From NCBI RefSeq assembly GCF_000143415.4, contig NW_003314274.1:2791859-2855858 (forward strand): a DNA stretch of 64,000 nucleotides, in the 5' to 3' direction. The position numbers and the translations under genes were made by a program. Below the pieces are notes generated by a model. That model ran no database searches. It was not told the DNA's origin and worked only from the letters and a program-made list of their open reading frames with translations. The DNA is from Selaginella moellendorffii (lineage: Eukaryota > Streptophyta > Lycopodiopsida > Selaginellales > Selaginellaceae). The first letter of the stretch is position 1; every line of letters begins with the position of its first letter. This document shows positions 10,789-21,776 of the stretch, piece by piece.

Positions 10789-13675
10789 TTATGACTCTGT
10801 TCGGTTCCAAACGTTACGCAATAAACGGTATCTTTGGGCAAATGCATCTTTGGCTGACAAGTAAGCAGCCTCCTTCCCGTCAATACAACCATTCTCGACC
10901 AACAAAAAGAGAGGTGATTCAAGTTCCTCGAGTTCCTCGTCACTTGTATGTCCCTTGCGAAACAGGGACGCGCTCCTGGTCTGTGTGGGAGAGGCCATCA
11001 TTTTCATATCGACAATGTCACCCATGCATGCAGAAGATGGTGGGAAGTATACAACCGGAGGAGCTGATGCCATGATTATTGTCCCGGGGCTGATGTCCGA
11101 TTCGCCAACTCTTTGCCTCTCCATAGAGATCTTTGGTCATGCATGAAAAAAACGAAAAGTGAACCTCCAAAGCTTAGCAATTTCCCCTACCTCGGCATTG
11201 AGAGCTGCCAGAAGGGAAGGTGGAATCGGATCAGGTGCATACTCGTCTGGAGCGAACTTAGAAAGAACCCTTCTGATCAAAAGCAAGCTTAATGCAGGGC
11301 AGACCTATGGTACATTGTTAATCGAAGCACTTATAGAAATTTAAGGGCTACCTCCTTTCTTATTGATTTTTCCATTAGCATGTCCTTCGGTAGCATCAAC
11401 AGGTCGCTCATGGCCCGCAACATTGTAAAGTGAGATGTTCCTTTCTGTATGTTTGCTGCAGCAGCTGCCTCTTCACCAACGTGAGCAGTCAGCGCCAAAA
11501 GCCATGTAGACCATGTATTTATCTGCAATGCAATTCTTAGCTCGCAATCACATGAATTGCCACGAAACCCCTAACATGACCGCACCACATTCTTCAGCTG
11601 AGCACCTCCTCCGAAGCTGATACCATCAGGTGGTATAGGAAGAACACTGAGGTCTGTAATGGGATCAGAGATGGGATCTGTGGGAACGTTTTCTTCCATA
11701 TCCCTCAATATGGCATTGAACATTGCAACATCCAACCGTGCAACGCACTGCTCAACAATCTGCATTGAACAATTGTCAAATCAGTGAAGAGGGAAGGGGG
11801 TCTTACCATTCTTTCTACAACCTGTAAACACCCGCAGTCGTGGCCACCTGCTCGAACAGGACAAATCCTTTGCAATGCGTCTAGAAATGCTGCCTTCCAT
11901 ATTTCAATGGATAGCATCCCTTGATGCGAATCTTCAAAAGGCGTAACCACAAAACCCCGCACGCTTTTTTTTAGTCGTGAAACAACAGAACGCGGAGTAG
12001 AAAGCAGGCTCGACTGGTCTACCGCTGATGACTGCATGTGGGGAGTCAACGACTGCATGCAGCTACATTAGCTAGATCGACGGATTATGTACCACATATT
12101 GACCAACCTGCCACCAGATGCATTCGACGATCCTTCCAAAAATCCATGCCTCAATCCTTTCCAGCATAGAAGCTAGAGTCGATTTCTCATGCCAGTCATG
12201 GAAAGCACTGTCTGAGGCAGTCTCAGGTAATGACGGTGGTGCAGTGTCAAACGCATGCGAAATCATCTCCCTCAGAACAGCCACGTTAGACCACCAGAAC
12301 GTCAACCTGGGAAGAAACAGACAGACGTTTAATATAGAATATGCACGAGCTATCTCTTTGAAAACCTTGAGACGTCATTCTCGCAAGCCCGCACAACAAC
12401 CACAAGACCTGAAGCACAGGTCCTGGCAGTGCTGGCCCTTGTACGTTGGCTAGACTTGTTGCAGGCATGGATGTATATCCTTGCAAGACGGCGTGCTGGG
12501 GCATGAATCTTGTGCGACGAGCTGCCGTGCTGGGCGACAGCAGAATACAAAGCCAGCTCCAGGGCAGCAGCTTCCTGCAGCTCCCATTTAAGATTTCCCA
12601 CCTCATCCATCAGCTGCTTTGCTTCGTGTTGAACTGCAACAGCCTTAGCTTCAGCAGCATCCGCTCTCTGCCTTGCTTCTTCCACTGCCTTTTTATCCAA
12701 CCTCTCACTTCTCTCGCCCGCACCTTCTGCGTACTTAATCCTTGCGGCTTGTATTACGTTGCTAGCACCACTGGCCTTTGTTTTTAGGAGCTTACTTTTC
12801 TGTTCAACATCGTTGTTCCTTCTAGGTGATGCAGAGTTAAAACTGGGTTTCCTTTGAGACGCATAGGCTGATGCAGCAACAGCTGCAGCAACAAATGAAG
12901 AGGAAGAAGATGAAGAAAACGAAGAGGATGCTCCGGCTGAGTTAAGAATGCGTTGAACCCTGTCATTCCTGGTGCTCGACGGCATGGCTTCTGGATCTGG
13001 GGGAACGGTAGCGGGACTGAGAGGAACAGATCTGGAACTCAACTGGGAACTTCCTTCTTCCGCGTCTTCAACCTCATCTTCGTCTTCGTCCATGAAAGCA
13101 GTGATGTCGTCCTCCTCGTCACTAACCAAGGATGCAATGAGGGATGAATATTCCTCTTTGTCCTCTCTCACTGGTACAGGAGGAACGCTGCTGCTGCTTG
13201 TGATGCCTTGTGGAGCAATTGTAAAGGAGAGACGGGGGGTGCCCAGTGAACTAAACTCTTTCCTTGCCACGGCCACTGGGATGCTTGAAATTGCGTTTCT
13301 ATTCTGGTCGTTGAGATTTCCGTAGTCTGCAAGGTCCAGCACCGCCCTGCCCAGCGGCTGCCCTCGCGGGATCCCTTGTTCCGCAGCTTCACATAAGCTA
13401 AAGACAATGCATTTCTTTTGGAATCTAGGGCTCTCATGCTTTTTCTCCGGAAACTTGTACAGTGTAGCGGGGATTGTAAGCGAGTCGTTCAGTATGATCT
13501 TGTCCTTGTCTCCACTAACGCACTTGGTGTGCCCTGTTCGTTTCTCACCTCTCTGCCACTGGATCATTACCATAGGGGGAAGTGTTACAGACGGCCATGG
13601 CTTCACATCGTGGAGCGCAATGTTGTACACTAATCCCACTGGGATACCCTTCTTCTTCCCTATGCCTAATACCAT
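10789..13675 (-). CDS. NT-C2 (EEIG1/EHBP1-type) domain protein, plant gar2-related family
   Basis: Seven exons in frame: complement(join(10789..11130,11191..11304,11352..11522,11589..11759,11807..12052,12108..12306,12366..13675)), 850 residues; introns 47-66 bp. The N-terminus MVLGIGKKKG..VYNIALHDVKPWP starts an NT-C2 domain (residues about 1-155), a membrane or lipid-associated fold. Then come an acidic run (about 188-212), Ser-rich linkers and an Ala/Glu coiled coil (about 312-372). A helical block follows that begins LELALYSAVAQHGSS..PARRLARIYIHAC and continues LTFWWSNVAVLREMI; this resembles the dilute-like C-terminal region of the Arabidopsis relatives. Cellular role unknown; some NT-C2 proteins link organelles to the cytoskeleton. 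The intron after 11589 has a weak GTGGTG donor. Confidence 0.83.
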
Positions 13676-13990
13676 TCTAGGTCCAGTAAGCCCGGGCGAG
13701 GCTTACTGGAGTCCACACTAGGTCAAAGCCTTTACTGTGCTCAGATCTTGATCGCCCTTGCTCATCACGCCATTCCCAAGCCAATCCTCCCTCTAGCCCT
13801 AGCTCCCACCATGTCCTTTATCGCTGCCCTGCTGCATCCCAAGAAGTCCCCCGCTGATCTGCCGCCTGATCCTCTGTAACAAACCCTTCCCCACCACGTC
13901 AGATCTCCTTGCCGAGTCATCCCTCCACGTGTTCTGCCTCACTTTGTTATACGGGCTTGTTATTGGCCGCTACACCACCCTAGAACTATG
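13676..13990 (-). promoter_or_regulatory. 5' region of the NT-C2 gene, with start-proximal hairpin
   Basis: An 11-bp perfect inverted repeat, TCCAGTAAGCC at 13682-13692 and GGCTTACTGGA at 13700-13710 with a 7-nt loop, lies 7 nt upstream of the ATG, within the expected 5' UTR. Further upstream there is a G-box CACGTG at 13926-13931, an ACGT core at 13895-13901 and a CCAAT box (minus strand) at 13962-13966. These are motif matches only. Confidence 0.45.
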
Positions 13991-14039
13991 TTGAACAAGC
14001 AGTGTACGGTGTAGCGGCCCAGCGAAGCAAGTGACGTGG

Positions 14040-14430
14040 AAAGTGATGTGGCACTTAGAGGAAAGAAGGGCCAGATCTTGGCGGGAGAAATTTTTCACCT
14101 CGTGGTGGAAATTTTTCAGGGGGAGAAATTTCACCTTGGGTTCCATGCCCCCCCTTGGTGACATGGCAACCAAAATGAGGGGAAAGGGGGAACCTGGTGT
14201 CTACTACTTTGCCACAATGTGAGTGTGTGAGTTTTTGGAAGGGTTCCATGCATCCCCCACTTGAAAATTTCTCCACCCCAATGACCCCCTTGGGGAAGTT
14301 TTTTAGAGGGGAAAATTTTTAACCCCTTGTTCCATGCACCTTACCAGTGACATAGCAATGGAATTGGGGGAAGGGGGGAACCCCGTGTCCCCCTTGAAAA
14401 TTTCTCCTCATGCTTGGAACCTGGTAGAAT
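14040..14430. repeat. degenerate G/C-run repeat block
   Basis: Two diverged copies of a roughly 90-bp unit lie at about 14118-14207 and 14303-14392. Both contain TTCCATGC, then GTGACAT.GCAA, then long G runs and GTGTC. Between and around them, GGGAGAAATTT-like and AAATTTCTCC-like strings alternate, so the block is also partly palindromic. It looks like a worn non-autonomous element. No ORF. Confidence 0.45.
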
Positions 14431-14469
14431 AAGTTAATAAAATAGTGCCACGTATAAAAATAGTAATCA

Positions 14470-14500
14470 CTAGTAATTGCCCAGCATATGCTGCCTCAGT
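14470..14500 (-). mobile_element. candidate Helitron 3' terminus on the minus strand
   Basis: On the minus strand a 12-nt palindrome CAGCATATGCTG (14482-14493) is followed by 8 nt, then CTAG (14473-14470) and T, which fits the Helitron 3' rule. The element would extend to the right. Its 5' end was not found and the hairpin differs from the CCCAGC..GCTGGG type seen elsewhere. Confidence 0.35.
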
Positions 14501-17500
14501 TAGCAAACACATTTTGATTATCATTATTACTTTGAAAATAATGTCTATGTAAGTAATTACTGCAATGCAAAAACCTCAGACATCCAACAAATAAAAGATC
14601 AAACTGATCACTGTTTGCATCTCGATGTCCTCTTCAGCTAGAAGTATAAGCTGCTTGAGGAGTGGTGTGAAAAGGAGTGCTCCCGGCCTTGACATGAAGA
14701 AAGTTCGAGCGGCTTAAAAGAAAATGCCAGCAGTAAGTTCCTATTTCCTTTTCACCATTACTGACTTCATTTGCTTGCATTTTTCTTTTTTGTATTCTCC
14801 GGACATCAACATCTCTTATGTCTATGGCTGGAAAACATTTTTGGTGGCTGCCGAGAACAACTGTGGAATGAAAACAAGTTGGAACGAAAAGGAAAATGAG
14901 GGAGTTGAAATGTAAAGAAAGAATTGTAAAACATTTATTGATATATAAATAAAGACCAAAGTTGAATTGAGACCTTTCACTAATCATCCAATATATTTAA
15001 ACGAAAGAGCCTCATTGATCATTGCAGTAGGTGGCCCTAATTATTTTAATCTATATATATAAATTTAATATAATATTGGAAGTTTCAAACCAAATAATGA
15101 AAAATATGCAGCTTATTCACAATGAAATATTTTAGATACTGCTCAAGCAACGGAAATAAAATTAAAAAACAAACACAATTATAAATGCAATAAGCAAATA
15201 ATGGGTGGTCTTGACAAATTATTAAAAGAGATAAATCCCCATGCTAATGCATTAAAAAAATGGTAAGAAATAGAGAATGAAGTGTTAAATTCAACAAATA
15301 TTCAAGGAGGCATAAGTGATATTGTAATACATATAAAAAGGAATTGGACAACTGATCCAAGATGATATAATGCACTAGGTTCAAATGACTTTAAACATTT
15401 AGTTGTACAAAGGTGGTATTCATTGATGATTTTTTTTATTATGTCTACTATATACGATATTTTTAAAACAAAAAATATGTTCAATATGTTTTAAAATATA
15501 GTATCAAATCAATGAAATACTCTTTCTTCTATAGAACAAAAACTATATAGAACAAAGAGTATCTGATTAATTCAATACTACATTATTAAAATTAAACATA
15601 AATTTTTTTACAAAGATGGTATATAGTACACACAGTAAAAGATATACTATAAAGTTAAAAGTAGATAAAGTAGTGATAGAAATGATATATTTTATAACTT
15701 AAAATAGAAGAGTTGAATAGCTTCAGCTATTATATCTTGTAAATAAGTTACACTTTTATAACTTTTATGATATTGCACAAATATGAGACTATATCTGAGC
15801 TAACAGACAACTCAATATGAAGAGATTCATTGATGAATATGTAATAAGTCTGTTATTTACACTAATAATTTGTGCATTAATACATGCAAAATAGATAAAT
15901 AAAATATCATTGAGACAACATTAGACACAATACAAAAGGCTACCATCTTAAAAAATGTGATTCATCATCACTTAAAATTTTATTATTAATAAAGAAATCT
16001 ATGGACCACTTTTTCATTTTCTGATATGTTATGGTTTTAGGAAAAAACAATATTATGAATCATCAATACCATAATATCAGGATAAAAACTTACCTTTCAT
16101 TGAAAGATTTTAGCCTTAATGTAAATTTATATAAGAAAAAATAAAACATAAAGGTAACAATAGTAATTAATTTTAGCATTCTCTCTATATAAAAACATAT
16201 ACAGAAAGAATATTACTTATATAAAATATAATACTTTAATTCTTTTATAGTACTTCTAAAAAGTATAAATGTAAATATTATGAAGGGAGAGGATATCGTA
16301 TACAAATATGGAAAAAATTCTAAAATAAAAATATAATATAATTTTAGAAAATTAGTTTAAATAAATTTTAAAAATACTAAATATAATAAAAGAAAAAATA
16401 AAAGATCTGAATTAGAATATAAATAAAATAGTTTCTATAGAAAATGATAATTTATAACTTAAAATAGAGTAGTTAATAGTCCTAGATACTTGTGTAAAAT
16501 ATTTTCTTATTAGTAATCTTATATTATTTATTAGTATAAATATAAATGGAATTAAACTTATTGAGATGTCAATTGGCTAAGATGTAGTCTAAGATTTATA
16601 TAATATCATAAATTTTCTACCACTTTAATCTACATCATATTTATACATGAAAAACATAATAAGGTATAAATATGATTGAGACAAAATTAGTACATGGACC
16701 ATATAAAGATATTTAAATATATTATATTGAACCTTCTATATACCATTCATGAATTTTCTGATATATTATAGTTCTACCATAAAGAAAAGATTATATATCA
16801 TCAAACCCTACTCTACCCCAGTATAGAGTAAAACATTACCATTCATTTATCATCATAAAATTTCAGCATTCATAACAGTGTTATAAAGCCTTAATTATAA
16901 ATATAAATACATGAATATAGGGAGATAATAATCTTATTTCAGATTTATAAAAATAACTACAGAAATAATGTTTATGATATATAATGGAATACTTTCTATT
17001 TTAAATATTACTCTCAAAATGCATGAATATAAATATTAGGTAAAAAGGGAATATCAATGATAAATATGTAAAATATTATAATTTTATAAAAGAAAATATA
17101 ACACATAAATCTAAAATATTTCACTTATTATCATGAAATTCCAAAACATTCAGTCTGAAATGATGAAAAGAGAAACTCCATAACAATGTTTATATTTTTT
17201 AAATTTAAGAGATGTATGCACTTTAGGTGAGTTTTTAAATATATATTAAATATATTTTTAACATCATTATATTTGAGTATAGTTAAGTAACACATATTGT
17301 ATTAAGAAGAAAAATATAGAGTTTAATAAATCATCAAATAATATTATTTTTATCAAATATATTTATATATTTCTAATAAAAAAATTAGTTATTAAAAGAA
17401 TGACTCATCTGGCCATGGTATCCCACAGTGAGAAATTCTATTTATTGAATATCCAAGACTTCACTCAAGAATCAGAATTTTATATATGATATAATGTACT

Positions 17501-17705
17501 GAGTTATATATATTATGTTATGATGTGTGTTGGTGATAGAAACAACTGTAGAAGAGATTTTTAATATAAAGATTATGTTATGTTTAACTATATATCTTAT
17601 AATTATGATTATTTTAAAAATTACAATTACGCTTACAACTCTTTGAAATTATTAAAATATAAAAAATAAAGACAATGCTCCCAGCGTAGCTGGGACTTTT
17701 GCTAG
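14501..17705 (+). mobile_element. AT-rich Helitron 3' arm, type A
   Basis: About 3 kb of very AT-rich DNA without genes. The part from about 16700 to 17705 is clearly homologous to 30760-31780 and 61310-62316: all share ATTCATGAATTTTCTGATAT (or one-base variants), a CATCAAACCCTAC block, GGCCATGG(G/T)AT near the end and a common terminus. It ends in a hairpin TCCCAGC-GTA-GCTGGGA (17679-17695), CTTTTG, then CTAG (17702-17705), the canonical end of a rolling-circle transposon. The 5' end of this copy is not identified. Confidence 0.7.
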
Positions 17706-17708
17706 TCA

Positions 17709-18429
17709 TCAAACTCTTTATTTAAAGTTGCTATTTTGGCATCGGCATCACATATTCCATTTTTATCCATTTTTACTTATGGTGGATGCTCCCAATCGGA
17801 TGGACTAAATCTGTGACGCTCCAAAAGAACGGTGAAGATTGTTACATGGTGGCAAAAACGGTGGTGCCTCTTGAATTCTAGATTCGTAGCTTTGGAAAGT
17901 TTAGGTTTATGAAGGAAACTAAATTTATCGAGCAAGATCCTGCAGTTCTTTCCAGATCTTGTGTAATGAAATTTGAAGCCAGGTACGGTGAATTTGTAAT
18001 AAATTTTCTTCTTTCTTTTTAAAACTAATGCAATGTCGTTCTGTTGCAGTTTTCTATCGTTAAAGAATTGAAAGGCAGAGAATATATGAGTGCTGTGTTC
18101 TTGCAGTGGTCTGTGTGGAGTACAATCCTAAGATTTTGTGATTTACAGCTGTTTTACAGTTTTGGAGCCGATCAAAATAACCAGTGTTTGTTTAATGAGA
18201 ACTGACACATTCTCAAACGGAGATTGTAAGGTGTTGCCGCGTTCCTGGATGGGAACTCTTCTGTTGTAACGTCCAGTTGGGACTTGGTAATTCTTTCCTC
18301 TCCATCTTAGAATTTGATCCAGTGTTTCTAAAAAGATGCTAAACTTACCATGACGGTTGAATCTCTGGCAGCTATGGCTAGAGTGTGAGCGCAGGGATAG
18401 CTCTTGGTGGACATGAAGCTTGGAAGGGA
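17709..18429 (+). mobile_element. Helitron 5' end and adjoining cargo, unidentified
   Basis: At 17709 the sequence TCAAACTCTTTATTTAAAG begins after an A, three bases downstream of the CTAG of the previous element. The same 5' end starts the delimited element at 29138, and about 170 bp after it are homologous. Exon-like pieces with GT..CAG borders follow (for example near 17990-18050), but no family is recognised. Its 3' end could be the tail near 29134 if the elements in between are nested insertions; that is inference. Confidence 0.5.
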
Positions 18430-18435
18430 CAATTT

Positions 18436-18773
18436 TTACACTTTACTTCCATCGGTGGGAGTTGAGTCAAGAAGAACCGATCCATCACAGCCCTGAAGAA
18501 CAGCAAAGTTAGCAGACCAGAATTTAAATCTTGCAAAGCTCTCCTGTCAACGAAACAGTCGTGGAAGTGCAAGTGAAGAACTCCTGCTGGTATCGTCCTC
18601 TCCCAATCGGTGTGCTTGCTAAGGGTGTCCCTGATGATCCTCTCGGCTTAAGTACAGGATCTCGAGTAACTGTGGTAGCCATTCTTGTGTACTCCACTCT
18701 CATCATGAGCCAAAACGCCCAAGCTCAGAGACAGCAGAAGCAAAACCAAAATGTTCCCTCTCCAACTTCCCAT
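18436..18773 (-). pseudogene. class III peroxidase fragment (first two exons)
   Basis: From an ATG at 18773 the minus strand encodes a signal peptide (MGSWRGNILVLLLLSLSLG), then a GYHSYSRSC start with a TAA stop, then AERIIRDTLSKHTDWERTIP and the haem-peroxidase distal-histidine motif LHFHDCFV. After an intron with a damaged donor, exon 2 gives GCDGSVLLDSTPTDGSKV and stops. Class III peroxidases are secreted haem enzymes of the plant wall. The remaining two thirds, including the proximal histidine, are missing, so this is a truncated pseudogene, most likely Helitron cargo in reverse orientation. Confidence 0.8.
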
Positions 18774-19600
18774 CCTCAGGTATTGCAGCTTGGCATGTCT
18801 TCTTCCTCCTTGAATTTTCTTGGCAGTGATCGATGATCCGAAGATGAGCATCGTTCTGTGATGAAATGGGCCACTGATACAAGGCTCTTATAATCCAAGC
18901 TAAGTCGTCATAAACCGTGTCTGCTGCCTCTGATAAGTGTTTCCATCCTTAAGAAATCCTTTGACATGGTCCAAATACAGGGAAGCTAGCGCTCATAATT
19001 TGACGAAGTTCAACCTCTGTACAAGAAATAGGAAAATTCAACCAACTAAAGAAAGGTTCTGAAACATAGGACATATGTCTGTAGGCTGCGTTTTCTATTC
19101 CATTTCCAAGCTTTCACTTTGTTGTGTTTGTTAAGCTTTTTCTTTTTCTTCTTCTTCACGATGTTCTTGCCCTTCTTTTTCTTCTTGTTTTTCTTCTTTT
19201 GGTCTATGATGCTCAATGGTCAATGCTAAATGTATAATGGGTAACGAGATATGAGTCCGATAAGCTTGCCAATTTGAAATCTTCATTGTTGTCCATTACT
19301 TCGTTGCTGGCTACAGGTTAGTATTTATAATTTGTGATATTATTACTTTATCTGGTGTTTGTAGGAGGACTGCCTTGGATCCCAACAACACAGTTTCTTG
19401 CTACAACAGAGGCCATGAATTTTCGAATCTGTAAGAATTTAAAAAATTCTGTACTTATAAAAGAAAAAAGTACTATACTGAACTGTACCTTGATCTTAGT
19501 GAATCAAAATAGCTTTTTTCCTTGCTATGGAATATGTCCAGGTGTGGCACTTGTTTTTGTTCTCTACCTACCTGCTTTATTCCTATTGTGTAGTACTATT
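18774..19600. other. no gene recognised
   Basis: Pyrimidine-rich tracts (19130-19200) and short ORFs without motifs. Probably mobile-element filler or further unrecognised cargo. Confidence 0.4.
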
Positions 19601-19700
19601 ATAGCAAAGACCCCAGCTCCGCTGGGAGATATAACATACTCAAGATAAATAAATCTTATTTTCTAATTTTACAAAGTTAGACATTTTGATTGTTTACAAG
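19601..19700 (-). mobile_element. Helitron 3' end, type B, minus strand, terminus decayed
   Basis: The plus strand shows CCCAGC-TCC-GCTGGG (19612-19626), and the next 60 bases are the reverse complement of the type B tail seen before 29134 and 39765 (GAGATATAACATACTCAAGA). The terminal tetranucleotide reads CTAT on the minus strand instead of CTAG. The element would extend to the right. Confidence 0.6.
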
Positions 19701-20400
19701 GTTAAAAAAAAATTTGTGTGTGTGTGTAATGAGGGAGGTCTTCCCTGCAGGGCGCTGTGGAACCACCAGGACCTAGTGGGTGAAGGCACTCCTCTCTGGG
19801 GGGGATGCCTACGCACATTATCACACTGCTGCCACCCACACAAAGAATGGGTATTCAACTGTACCTTCACACGCTACTTTTGAAAATTGCAAGCCTTTTT
19901 GGTGCAGTGAGGGAAGAGTAAAATGTTCTAGATGAGAAAAAAAAAAAAAAAAAAACAAAAGAGTGAAGTGGCGATCCACTGTAAATTTTCTCTCTCTCTC
20001 TCTCTCACACACACACACCTGATTTTTATATCTGACATCAGTAGCACTAAAGAGGAGGAAAATTCTCTACTGGGACAGAGAGAATAACTACCACATATTT
20101 ACATGATTCAGAGTCTGCCAAGCATGGAATTTAAGCCAGCCTTTGTGAAAGTTAACAGTGAATGATATGGTGTAAGCTTTGCATTGCTTACTTGTTGCTT
20201 ATTGCTTAGCAGGATTACTGGAGGAGAAGAGATGACTTGCGACAGGCCACCTATAGTCTCCATGGTTTATGTCAAGTACATAGCTTGATTATGCAAAGTG
20301 ACTGTTGATATAATATGCTTCTTTCAGTCTGCTGCAACGTAAATGGTATTAAGCATTTTTTAAAGGTTTTGAAGTACTTGTTTTGACATGACATGGGATG
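19701..20400. repeat. low-complexity tracts, no gene
   Basis: A poly-A run at 19939-19957 and a (TC)n(AC)n microsatellite at 19990-20018. No coding signal. Confidence 0.5.
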
Positions 20401-20404
20401 CCAG

Positions 20405-21320
20405 GTGTAGGGGTTTTGGAGCTTTTTAGGCGCTGAAACAAGCTGGTTGTAAGCCAGATTGCATGATTTGTACTACACTAATCTCAACGTTGTTCAATAG
20501 CTCTTAAGATGGATCTTATCTTTCAAGCAAGAAATTTTGGTCCTGTCCTTCGTTGGAGTAACTCAGTTATAGCGCAGGTTTTCCGTGAAATGGAAAGTGT
20601 TTGTGTTGAAGCCAGCTTTCTTACATATGGAGCAATCATCGATGGCTGCACCCAAACTGGCGAACTCGCTATTGCTTTTGGAATTTACAGGATCATGCTC
20701 TCAAAGGTTTATGCCATTTGATTCAACAATTAGCAGCAACTTTATCGTGTTCCCCTTTCGCAGGTTAGAAAATAAAATCCGATTGAGTCATTTTCAAGTA
20801 GCTAATCAAAGCTTCGGTCAGGAGCAGTGAAAAGAGCATTAGAGGTCTTCACAGAGTTGAAGTCTGAAAGTCCTATAGATCCAAATCACGCCATAATGTG
20901 TTTTCTCATGGACGCATGCTCAAAAGCAGGAGATGTAAGTGGTTTTATGATTTCTGTGGCTTTGTTGTGACAGCCAAATTTTTCAGGGAAACTCCGTAGT
21001 TTACACCATGATGCACAAGTGTGGAATCCAAGGATCCCTGGAGCCTTATACAGCAGCTGTTCATGCATGCAGCAATCATTTTCCATCTACAATGACATGA
21101 AGGAAGAACATGTGAAACCAGATGAGGTAATGATTTGTGATCTAATTTCATTTTGTGTGTTTACTTGATTTTCATTGTGCAGGTTTTCTTTAGTGTTTTG
21201 ATTGATGTTGCTGGCCATGGTGGTAAATTTGACAGCACTTTTGTATTACAAGAAGTTGAAAAGTACTCTCTTATTCTTGGTGATGTGATATTCAGCTCCC
21301 TAACAGGAGTCTCTAGCACG
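20405..21320 (+). pseudogene. PPR gene fragment of the MRL1 type
   Basis: A chain of pentatricopeptide-repeat pieces in order: ALKQAGCKPDC..CTTLIST at about 20430, QVFREMESVCVEASFLTYGA (from 20578), then an IDGCTQTGELAIAFGIY helix pair, PIDPNHA..FLMDACSKAGD, VVYTMMHKCGIQGSLEPYT and, after an intron with CAG acceptor at 21182, FFSVLIDVAGHGGKFDSTF ending near 21320. The order and spacing match the repeat array of MRL1, a chloroplast protein that stabilises rbcL mRNA. Frames are broken between pieces and both ends are missing, so it is not functional. It lies in plus orientation beside minus-strand Helitron ends. Confidence 0.72.
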
Positions 21321-21660
21321 TGAGTCACTACAATGTTATTGCTTTGAACTTGATGAAATATTTCATGGCCAGACAGGGATATTTCTTTAATAAAATAATA
21401 TTTTATAAATGCATTAAAATTAAATATCAATAATATATATCTGAAAGTTTATAGAATTTTTATAAAATATGTTAGTTATTTATGTTTTAGCTGAAACATT
21501 ATCTCATCTTAATGAAACTGAAGTTCATAAATACCTAAACTTTTATAGAGTATATACTTTCAATTAAATTAGCTTTTATAGTTTTTTTATTTTAATAGAT
21601 ATCCAGTTTGCAAAATATTTAAACTCATTTCTTGAAGTTGTCCATGATTAAAAATAGTTA
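21321..21660. other. AT-rich spacer
   Basis: No gene; very AT-rich. It ends with the A that flanks the minus-strand Helitron terminus at 21661. Confidence 0.4.
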
Positions 21661-21776
21661 CTAGCAGGGATCCCAGCTCCGCTGGAAAAAAGTAAAGAAT
21701 GTTTTCAATATGAAAAAATGCAATCATACATACTTTGGGTTAGAACAACACATTTAAAAAAAAAAATAATAGAACA

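Noticed and set aside
14501-17705. Regularly spaced repeats that might be an array
   Set aside because: No constant-length direct repeats with unique spacers; the similarity is between Helitron tails, not within the tract.
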